From NCBI GenBank assembly GCA_947460165.1, contig CANHKH010000226.1, forward strand, positions 1 to 5,936: a stretch of DNA of 5,936 nt, given 5' to 3'. A program made the translations under genes and the position numbers. Every line of letters begins with the position of its first letter. Position 1 is the stretch's first letter. Origin of the DNA: Comamonadaceae bacterium (GTDB lineage: Bacteria; Pseudomonadota; Gammaproteobacteria; Burkholderiales; Burkholderiaceae_C). Below the pieces are notes generated by a model. The model worked only from the letters and a program-made list of their open reading frames with translations, ran no database searches and was not told the DNA's origin. Positions 1 through 5,323 of this stretch are shown here, one piece after another.

Positions 1-24
1 CCCCCAAGGGGGGGAGGGAGCAAG
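1..24. repeat. REP-type C/G-rich repeat, copy 1 (cut by window edge)
   Basis: A run of five C, AA, seven G, then AGGGAGCAAG. It matches positions 128-150 in the same orientation, differing only by one G in the G run. It looks like the end of a palindromic REP-like element whose beginning lies before the window. Such C-rich/G-rich intergenic palindromes are common in Proteobacteria, but the family name here is my inference. Positions 25-44 between this copy and the next show nothing recognisable. Confidence 0.7.
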
Positions 25-44
25 TCCAAAGCCTCCCCGCATTA

Positions 45-81
45 CTCCCTCCCCCTCTGGGGAAGGGCAGGGGTGGGGGCA
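45..81. repeat. REP-type repeat, copy 2: left arm of a large inverted repeat
   Basis: This arm of about 37 bases is an imperfect reverse complement of positions 110-146, separated by a 28-base loop. The arm also folds on itself: CCCTCCCC at 47-54 can pair with the G-rich stretch at 59-67, with one bulged A. The fliP ATG at 105 lies in the loop between the two arms. Confidence 0.75.
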
Positions 82-104
82 TCGCGTGGCACAGACGTTT
101 CCTC

Positions 105-920
105 ATGCGTGCCCCCACCCCAACCCTCCCCCAAGGGGGGAGGGAGCAAGAAGCCAAGCTTTCTCCAAGCAAAACCCAGCTCGCCACCCTGCTGAGCCTG
201 CTGCTGCTCCTGGCCCTGAGCCTCATCCCAGAAGCGGCCTTCGCCCAAGGCCTGCCCGCGCTCACCACCAGCCAAGGCCCGCGCGGTACGCAGTACTCCA
301 TCACGCTGCAGCTGCTGGCGCTGATGACGGTGCTCACGCTGCTGCCGTCTTTTTTGCTGATGATGACCTCCTTTGTGCGCATCATCATCGTCATGTCTTT
401 GCTGCGCCAAGCGCTGGGCACGGGCCAAACGCCGCCCAACGTGGTGCTGGTGGGCCTGGCCTTGTTTTTGTCGCTCTTCATCATGCAGCCGGTGCTCACC
501 GATGTCTACCAAAACGCCGTCACGCCCTTCATGAACAGCAAGCTGGGCCTGGAGCAAGCCCTGGCCGAGGCTGAAAAGCCCATTCGCGCCTTCATGCTGC
601 GCCAGACCCGGGGTGACGACATTGCCCTGTTCATGCAAATTGGCCGCAAAGGCGAGCCGCTGGACGCAGCGTCTGTGCCTTTCACCACGCTGGTGCCGGC
701 CTTCATCACCTCTGAGCTCAAAAGCGCATTCACCATTGGCTTTTTGATCTACATCCCCTTCATCGTCATCGACTTGATCGTGGCCAGCGTGCTCATGTCC
801 ATGGGCATGATGATGCTCTCGCCCATGATGATCTCCATGCCTTTCAAGCTCATGCTTTTTGTGTTGGTCGACGGTTGGGCCCTGATCATGGGCACGCTGA
901 CCGCCAGCTTTGTCACCTGA
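105..920 (+). CDS. fliP: FliP, flagellar type III export gate protein
   Basis: FliP is an inner-membrane subunit of the flagellar export pore, where it assembles with FliQ and FliR at the base of the basal body. From this start the protein has 271 residues. Family hallmarks are clear: TSFVRIIIVMSLLRQALGT (about 88-106), PPNVVLVGLALFLS (110-123), FMLRQTR (163-169), TSELKSAFTIGFLIYIPF (202-219), MGMMM (233-237) and PFKLMLFVLVDGW (246-258). A signal peptide core rich in Leu lies at 26-42, with likely cleavage after AFA (45-47). That leaves 224 mature residues, the same as I recall for E. coli FliP. ATG 105 is the only ATG, GTG or TTG in frame before the signal core, but it lacks a clear Shine-Dalgarno. 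It gives an n-region of about 25 residues, much of it encoded by the repeat at 110-146. The frame is open upstream to the window edge, so an earlier start is not excluded. The family call is certain; the start is not. Confidence 0.96.
   Translation: MRAPTPTLPQGGREQEAKLSPSKTQLATLLSLLLLLALSLIPEAAFAQGLPALTTSQGPRGTQYSITLQLLALMTVLTLLPSFLLMMTSFVRIIIVMSLLRQALGTGQTPPNVVLVGLALFLSLFIMQPVLTDVYQNAVTPFMNSKLGLEQALAEAEKPIRAFMLRQTRGDDIALFMQIGRKGEPLDAASVPFTTLVPAFITSELKSAFTIGFLIYIPFIVIDLIVASVLMSMGMMMLSPMMISMPFKLMLFVLVDGWALIMGTLTASFVT
110..146. repeat. REP-type repeat, copy 3: right arm, inside the fliP reading frame
   Basis: This is the right arm of the inverted repeat paired with 45-81. It contains a perfect 9-bp hairpin of its own: CCCTCCCCC at 124-132 pairs with GGGGGAGGG at 136-144 around a 3-base loop. 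Translated in the fliP frame it gives a Pro/Thr/Gly-rich peptide (APTPTLPQGGRE), typical of translated REP elements and unlike any conserved part of FliP. It is not a convincing intrinsic terminator, because no T run follows on either strand. Confidence 0.75.
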
Positions 921-923
921 ATT

Positions 924-928
924 GAGGA
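924..928 (+). promoter_or_regulatory. Ribosome binding site of fliQ
   Basis: GAGGA lies six bases before the ATG at 935, within the 14-base gap after the fliP stop. It supports that start codon and independent translation initiation of fliQ. Confidence 0.75.
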
Positions 929-934
929 TTTTTA

Positions 935-1204
935 ATGGATTCCGCTCTCGTCATCGAGTTGGCCACCCAGGCCTTGTGGATCACGGTGCTGGTCTCGGCC
1001 CCACTGTTGGTGGTGGCCTTGGGCGTGGGCTTGGTCATTGGCATCGTGCAAGCGGCCACCTCCATCAACGAGGCCACGCTGAGCTTTATCCCGAAATTGC
1101 TGGCCATTGCCGTCACCTTGGCCGTGGTGGGCGGCTGGCAAATTGCCACCCTGGTGGACTACACCCGGGCCTTGTTTTTGCGCATTCCCACTTTGTTCAC
1201 CTGA
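935..1204 (+). CDS. fliQ: FliQ, flagellar type III export gate protein
   Basis: FliQ is a small inner-membrane protein; several copies pack around the FliP/FliR core of the export gate. At 89 residues it has the usual family length. Two hydrophobic hairpin segments lie at about 15-38 and 52-75. The conserved stretch between them, QAATSINEATLSFIPK (39-54), is diagnostic, as is the Asp-Tyr-x-Arg (75-78) followed by LF near the C-terminus. The start is fixed by the GAGGA site and by family length. The gene sits 14 bases after fliP and 9 bases before fliR, as expected for a fliPQR operon. Nothing unusual is seen in the protein. Confidence 0.97.
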   Translation: MDSALVIELATQALWITVLVSAPLLVVALGVGLVIGIVQAATSINEATLSFIPKLLAIAVTLAVVGGWQIATLVDYTRALFLRIPTLFT

Positions 1205-1213
1205 AAGCTGTTT

Positions 1214-1987
1214 GTGATTTCGGTTGCCGCCATTGACCTCGTTGAGCATTTTTTTGCGCTCATGTGGCCCATGCTCAGGCTGTCGGCGCTGATGTTGGCC
1301 GCCCCCGTGTTTTCTTTGCCCGCCATGACGGTGCGCCTGCGCATCATGTTTGCGTTGGTGCTGGCTGTCATGGTCTACCCCATGCACGACTGGCCGCGCA
1401 TAGACCCGATTTCGCCCGCGGGCATGGCCGAGATCTTCAACCAAGTCTTGATCGGCCTGCTCATGGGCCTGATCTTGCAGGTGGTCACCGCCGCCGTGGT
1501 GGTGGGCGGCCAAGCCATCTCCAATGCCATGGGCCTGTCCATGGCCACGCTGATTGACAGCAGCTTGGGCAATGTGCCGACGATTTCGCAATTTTTCATT
1601 GTGCTGTCCACGCTCATTTTTGTGGGCCTGGGCGGCCACGCCTTGCTGGTGGCCCTGATTGTGGAGAGCTTTGCCACGCTGCCTGTGGGCAAGCCTTTGG
1701 ACTTTGCCCAGGTCTGGCCCACCATCTTGACCTGGAGCTCCATGATTTTCTTGGGCGCGCTGCTGATTTCATTGCCCGTGATGGTGACGCTGCTTTTTAT
1801 CACCATTGGCTTGGGCGTCATCACCCGTGCAGCGCCTAGCTTGAATATTTTTTCGGTCGGCCTGCCGGCCACCATCGTGCTGGGCTTTGGTGTGCTCATC
1901 ATGGCCATGAGCAGCATAGGCGCGCGCATCCAGGGCTTGTGGGTCCAGGCCCTGGGCCAAGTGCGCATCATGGTCGGCTTGGGCTGA
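1214..1987 (+). CDS. fliR: FliR, flagellar type III export gate protein
   Basis: FliR is the inner-membrane subunit that completes the FliP/FliR core of the export pore. The protein has 257 residues, a normal length, and is hydrophobic along most of its length. Family marks include the N-terminal MIS start, WPMLRLSALMLAAPVF (18-33), the central GQAISNAMGLSMATLIDS (99-116) and the conserved GVITRAAPSLNIFSVGLPAT (201-220). The start is GTG at 1214: it lies just after the fliQ stop, and the MIS opening matches other FliR proteins. The only upstream purine-rich stretch is a weak GAAAG at 1203-1207 overlapping the fliQ stop, so some coupling to fliQ translation is plausible. The next in-frame ATG is inside the first conserved segment, which argues against a later start. 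Confidence 0.96.
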   Translation: MISVAAIDLVEHFFALMWPMLRLSALMLAAPVFSLPAMTVRLRIMFALVLAVMVYPMHDWPRIDPISPAGMAEIFNQVLIGLLMGLILQVVTAAVVVGGQAISNAMGLSMATLIDSSLGNVPTISQFFIVLSTLIFVGLGGHALLVALIVESFATLPVGKPLDFAQVWPTILTWSSMIFLGALLISLPVMVTLLFITIGLGVITRAAPSLNIFSVGLPATIVLGFGVLIMAMSSIGARIQGLWVQALGQVRIMVGLG

Positions 1988-1990
1988 ACA

Positions 1991-1996
1991 AAGGTG
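1991..1996 (+). promoter_or_regulatory. Ribosome binding site of flhB
   Basis: AAGGTG lies four bases before the ATG at 2001, within the 13-base gap after the fliR stop. The spacing is slightly short but workable, and it fits the conserved FlhB N-terminus. Confidence 0.6.
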
Positions 1997-2000
1997 ACAC

Positions 2001-3152
2001 ATGTCTGAGTCCAGCGCAGAAAAGTCAGAAGCCCCCACAGGCCGGCGCCTGTCCAAGGCCATTGAAGAGGGCAACGTCGCCCGCAGCCCCGAGCTGCCGG
2101 CCGCGGCCGTGATGATTTCCGCCATGGGCGTGATCATGTTCATGGGCCATTGGTGGGTCTCCAAAATGGCCCGCGAGATGACGGCCGGCCTGAGCTTTGA
2201 CCGCAAGGCCTTGGACACCCCGACCTTGCTGCCGGCCCTGTTTTTCAACGCCGTGGCTGACGGCCTGCTGATGGTCATGCCGCTCATGCTTTTTACTGCG
2301 GTGGTGGCCATTGCCGCCTCGGGAGTGACGGGCGGTTTTCACTTCTCCATCCAAGCCGTGGGGTTCAAGTGGAGCAAGCTCAGCCTGATTGGTGGATTCA
2401 AGCGCATGTTTGGTGCCCATGGCGCCGTGGAGTTGCTCAAGTCCGTGGCCAAATGCGCGGTGGTCTCGGTGGTGCTGTGGGTCTTGGTCAACAAGCACAT
2501 GACCGAGCTGCTGTCTTTGGGCAAGATGGACATGGAAACCGCGCTGGGCGCTACGGGCAGACTGATCACCGAGTCGGCCATGTGGCTCACGCTCAGTTTG
2601 GTGTTCATTGCTTTGGTCGATGCGCCTTACCAAAAGTGGAGCTATATCAAAAAACTGCGCATGACCAAGCAAGAGGTCAGGGACGAGATGAAAGACTCCG
2701 AGGGCCGCCCCGAGGTCAAGCAGCAAATTCGCCGCCGCCAGCGCGAGATGGCCAACGCCCGCATGATGACCAAGGTCAAAGACGCCGACGTCATCATCAC
2801 CAACCCCGAGCACTTTGCCGTGGCCCTGTCGTACGACCCCACCTCCGACGGCGCGCCCATGCTGCTGGCCAAAGGCGCCGACCATGTGGCCGCCCGCATC
2901 CGGGAAGAAGCCCGCACCCACGGCGTTGAAATTTTCTCCTCGCCCGAACTCGCCCGTGCGCTGTACTTCACCACCGAGGTGGACCAGCCCATCCCCGAGG
3001 CGCTCTACCACGCCGTGGCCCCCGTGATTGCGTACATCTTTGGCCTGGCCAGTGTGCGGCCCGGGGTCGAGCCCATGGCCAGGCCCACGCCCAAGGTGCC
3101 CGAGTCCATGCGCTTTGACGCCGAGGGCCGCCTGCAAACGGTGCAGCCATGA
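2001..3152 (+). CDS. flhB: FlhB, flagellar export gate and substrate-specificity switch (NPEH variant)
   Basis: FlhB sits at the inner-membrane export gate. Autocleavage of its cytoplasmic domain allows the switch from rod/hook to filament-type substrates. At 383 residues it has typical length. The N-terminus (EKSEAPTGRRLSKAIEEGNV, 7-26) matches the family. Four membrane segments lie at about 33-50, 86-108, 145-165 and 188-208. The linker TKQEVRDEMKDSEGRPEVK (222-240) and the cytoplasmic cleavage domain follow. The cleavage site, NPTH in most FlhB/YscU proteins, reads N268-P269-E270-H271 here (codons 2802-2813). Asn, Pro and His are kept, so cleavage between N268 and P269 is still plausible, but its rate may differ. 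A Pro-rich tail of about 30 residues ends the protein. The gene lies directly after fliR, and its stop codon overlaps the next start in ATGA (3149-3152). flhA, the frequent neighbour, is not next. Confidence 0.97.
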   Translation: MSESSAEKSEAPTGRRLSKAIEEGNVARSPELPAAAVMISAMGVIMFMGHWWVSKMAREMTAGLSFDRKALDTPTLLPALFFNAVADGLLMVMPLMLFTAVVAIAASGVTGGFHFSIQAVGFKWSKLSLIGGFKRMFGAHGAVELLKSVAKCAVVSVVLWVLVNKHMTELLSLGKMDMETALGATGRLITESAMWLTLSLVFIALVDAPYQKWSYIKKLRMTKQEVRDEMKDSEGRPEVKQQIRRRQREMANARMMTKVKDADVIITNPEHFAVALSYDPTSDGAPMLLAKGADHVAARIREEARTHGVEIFSSPELARALYFTTEVDQPIPEALYHAVAPVIAYIFGLASVRPGVEPMARPTPKVPESMRFDAEGRLQTVQP

Positions 3153-4351
3153 ACCTGCGCTCGGACCTCGCCTTGATGCTCAGCGGCTACACGGCCGTGC
3201 CGCCGTGTCTGCTGTTCAGGCAGGCCGACGGCATGCGCCTGGACGGCTGCATCACGCTGATGCTGCAGGAGGGTCAAAGCCTGGCTTTGTCCAGCCTGGC
3301 CGAGGCCGCACTCGACCATTACGCCGACCTCTTGCTGCACCGCCTGCGCCGCGCCGTCAGCTGCCCGGTGGAGGTGTACTTTCCGGCCAGCACCGCCGCG
3401 CTGGTGCAGCGCTTTGAGGAATTGGTGGCCCGCATGACGCTGCAGCAAGCCATGGCCATGGTGCCGGGTGCGGCGCCCGAGCGCATTTGGCTGGTGCACG
3501 AAGCCGGCGCCTTGGCGCCCAGCGAGTTGCAGCTCTTGATGCGTTTGGTCGGCAACTTTCCGGGCGCGGGTGTGCGCGTGGTGCTGCTCTTTGGCGCCAC
3601 GGTGGCAGGCCGCAAGGGCTTTGAATCACCCGGCCGCCGCTTTGCCCGCTGGGACATTCAGCCGCCTTCGGCCGAAGAGGCCGCCACCATGCTGGCCCAG
3701 GCCCGTGTGGCGGGCGGCGAGTCGGTGGTGTCTGCCTTGTTGGGTCTGTTGGGCCAGCCTGTGGGTTCGGCCTTGCCGGCCATGGCCAGTGCTGCGCCAT
3801 CGGCTTTGTCATCTGCTTCGCCAGCTTCACCCCAGGCCTTTCAGCCCTGGCAGCTGGCCTCTGAGGACCCTGAGCCCAAGCCCGTGCAGGCCGCCCCTGT
3901 GTTGCCTGTGCCCCAGCCTTCTGGCCTTGCCAAGCCGACGGCCATGGCCCTGCCCGCCTGGCTGCGCTGGCCCACCTGGCTGCAGGTGGGCAGCCTGGGC
4001 CGCCCGCCCATCGTGCGCGTCAAGCCCATGGCCCCCGCCCAAGACTTGCAAGCCGCAGCGCGCACCGAGCCCGTGCTGCAGGCCGACAACCCCAGCCTCA
4101 CGGGCGCACGCCTGCCCGTGGTGCAAGACGTGGTGGCCAAGCCTCAGCGCTTGGCGCTGCCGCTGCAGCGCGCCCGCGTGCTGGCCGCTCGCCTGCTGCA
4201 ACTGTGCCGGCTCGCTGGCGCCCAAGTGCGCGGGCGACTGCGCCCTGCGGCCTCGGCGACAACTGCTACCGCTCAGCCTGGGCAGCCAGCCGCACCCCTT
4301 TCTTCAGCCGCCCCTGAGCTGCCCCCCACCTCCAATGGACCGCGACCATGA
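3149..4351 (+). CDS. Unknown protein, degenerate AAA-ATPase-like N-domain with Pro/Ala-rich tail
   Basis: I cannot assign this 400-residue protein to a named family. Residues 1-190 look like a folded alpha/beta domain. IWLVHEAGALAPSELQLLMR (113-132) resembles the Walker B strand and following helix of ExeA/DamX-type AAA ATPases. VRVVLLFGAT (142-151) resembles the sensor-1 strand. GRRFARWDIQPPSAEEAATM (162-181) resembles the usual Arg-containing stretch before the 'PLs-x-E-E-A' element. There is no Walker A GxxxxGK[ST], and the Walker B acidic pair is His-Glu, so ATP hydrolysis is unlikely. Residues about 205-400 are rich in Pro, Ala and Ser and probably disordered, apart from a basic, possibly helical patch at about 331-366. 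No signal peptide or membrane helix is seen, suggesting a cytoplasmic protein. Its ATG overlaps the flhB stop (ATGA) with no good Shine-Dalgarno, so translation is probably coupled to flhB. The ATPase-fold reading is inference; reading frame and start are fairly sure. Confidence 0.85.
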   Translation: MNLRSDLALMLSGYTAVPPCLLFRQADGMRLDGCITLMLQEGQSLALSSLAEAALDHYADLLLHRLRRAVSCPVEVYFPASTAALVQRFEELVARMTLQQAMAMVPGAAPERIWLVHEAGALAPSELQLLMRLVGNFPGAGVRVVLLFGATVAGRKGFESPGRRFARWDIQPPSAEEAATMLAQARVAGGESVVSALLGLLGQPVGSALPAMASAAPSALSSASPASPQAFQPWQLASEDPEPKPVQAAPVLPVPQPSGLAKPTAMALPAWLRWPTWLQVGSLGRPPIVRVKPMAPAQDLQAAARTEPVLQADNPSLTGARLPVVQDVVAKPQRLALPLQRARVLAARLLQLCRLAGAQVRGRLRPAASATTATAQPGQPAAPLSSAAPELPPTSNGPRP

Positions 4352-5292
4352 CAGACCCCCACATCATTCGCCAAGACGCCCTCCATGAGGTGACGGTCAC
4401 CGAGGGCGCCCATGTGGCCTCCACCCGCTCCAGCGACCCCCACGGCCCGCAGGTGCGCAAGGTGCTGGCCAGCGAGGACGCGGCAGATGCCGCCTCGCAT
4501 CCGCAGGACCCTGAGATCCCACCCCCCCTGGCCCACTCCATGGCGGCCCCCAGCAGTACCATTTTTGAGCGCCACGCTTCTGCGGCTCAAGAGAACATGC
4601 TGTCCGCGCCCGAGGCCCACGACAGCCCGGCGGCAGCGGCTGAGTCCATTGTGTTTGAGCGCTCTGTTCAGGCGGAAGAGGCCACGGCTGTTCCCGACAC
4701 CCCCGCCCCCCCGCCTGCTGCGGGCGGTGTGGTGTTCGAGCGCTCCATTCAAGATGGTGAGGCACAAGCGGTGGACGCCTTGGTTGACACTGAGCCCACC
4801 CAGGGCCCGGTGCTTGAGCGCTCTTTGCAAGACCACCATGAGCTGCTGCCTGAAGCGCCGGCCCAGGCCCCAGCCAGCGCTGGCCCGTCATTTGAGCGGT
4901 CCAGCTCAGACCGGTTTGTGACCGCGCCTCAAGCCAGCCCGCTGCCCGACAACTTTCAAACCCTGCCGCCTGAAGGCTTGACCGCGCCCGACCGCTTTGT
5001 GGCCCCGGCCGAGGGCTCTGCCCCCGTCAATCTGCAGCCCATTCCTGAGCCTGTGCTTGGCCCTGAGACCCCCTTGGCCCCTGAGCTGCCGCCCGTGCCC
5101 AGTGCGCAAGCCCAGGCCGAGTTGCTGGAAACCGCCAAAGAAATCCAGGACAAGATTGAAGAAACCCTGGGTGCTGCCGATCCCGTATGGGTAGAGATGG
5201 ATTTTCCCGCCCGGGTCGTTCGGCTCAAGATAGAAAACGACAAAGTCCGCGCCAAGCTCGAACGCCTCGAAGCCCTGACCCGCTCGGTCTGA
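4348..5292 (+). CDS. Unknown acidic repeat protein with C-terminal coiled coil
   Basis: This 314-residue protein is not recognised. Residues 1-250 are rich in Pro, Ala, Glu and Asp, almost free of Lys, and probably disordered. Five copies of a short motif, hydrophobic-Phe/Leu-Glu-Arg-Ser/His, begin at F73, F103, F130, L156 and F182, spaced 30, 27, 26 and 26 residues apart. A related Asp-Arg-Phe-Val motif follows at 188-191 and again at 215-218. Residues about 254-312 differ: two charged helices (AELLETAKEIQDKIEETL and VVRLKIENDKVRAKLERLEAL) flank ADPVWVEMDFPA (277-288) and suggest a small folded or coiled-coil domain. No membrane segment or signal peptide is seen. The ATG overlaps the previous stop in ATGA, so coupled translation is likely. 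The layout suggests a multivalent binding scaffold anchored by its C-terminal domain; this is inference. Confidence 0.85.
   Translation: MTDPHIIRQDALHEVTVTEGAHVASTRSSDPHGPQVRKVLASEDAADAASHPQDPEIPPPLAHSMAAPSSTIFERHASAAQENMLSAPEAHDSPAAAAESIVFERSVQAEEATAVPDTPAPPPAAGGVVFERSIQDGEAQAVDALVDTEPTQGPVLERSLQDHHELLPEAPAQAPASAGPSFERSSSDRFVTAPQASPLPDNFQTLPPEGLTAPDRFVAPAEGSAPVNLQPIPEPVLGPETPLAPELPPVPSAQAQAELLETAKEIQDKIEETLGAADPVWVEMDFPARVVRLKIENDKVRAKLERLEALTRSV
4558..4908 (+). repeat. Five spaced copies of a Phe-Glu-Arg-Ser-like coding repeat
   Basis: At the DNA level the repeat core reads TTTGAGCGC or close variants. The cores begin at 4564, 4654, 4735, 4813 (CTT for Phe) and 4891. Each repeated segment is about 78-90 bases, but only the 5-8 residues around the core are conserved (for example IVFERSVQ, VVFERSIQ, PVLERSLQ). 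Spacers vary freely, and the cores use different codons for Phe and Ser. This points to selection on the peptide motif rather than to a recent DNA duplication. Confidence 0.8.
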
Positions 5293-5309
5293 GCTGACCT
5301 CGTCAAGAC

Positions 5310-5314
5310 AGGAA
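5310..5314 (+). promoter_or_regulatory. Ribosome binding site of the last gene
   Basis: AGGAA lies nine bases before the ATG at 5324, in a 31-base gap after the previous stop. It supports the start chosen for the incomplete last gene and shows this gene does not rely on stop/start overlap like the two before it. Confidence 0.6.
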
Positions 5315-5323
5315 CCTTTCCCC

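Noticed and set aside
1..104. A sigma-28 or sigma-54 flagellar promoter before fliP
   Set aside because: No convincing TAAA/GCCGATAA or GG-N10-GC pattern stands out against the repeat sequence, so fliP is probably transcribed from further upstream.
124..144. Hairpin as an intrinsic terminator
   Set aside because: The hairpin is strong and GC-rich, but no T run follows on either strand. It also lies within the fliP coding frame.
1..150. The three repeat copies as a CRISPR array
   Set aside because: The copies alternate in orientation, are internally palindromic, have unequal spacers and fit a REP-type element better.
2025..3137. A 370-codon open frame on the minus strand opposite flhB, and a 235-codon one at 932-1639 opposite fliQ/fliR
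   Set aside because: Their His/Gly/Gln-rich composition is typical of antisense frames in GC-rich genes, and they lie opposite well-conserved flagellar genes.
3149..4351. The gene after flhB as FlhF or FlhA
   Set aside because: FlhF needs a GTPase P-loop and SRP-type motifs, and FlhA needs several membrane helices near the N-terminus. Neither is present.
3570..4388. A 272-codon open frame on the + strand inside the first unknown gene
   Set aside because: It is rich in Pro, Cys, Arg and Trp, as expected of an out-of-frame reading. The chosen frame has the ATGA links at both ends and better protein-like composition.
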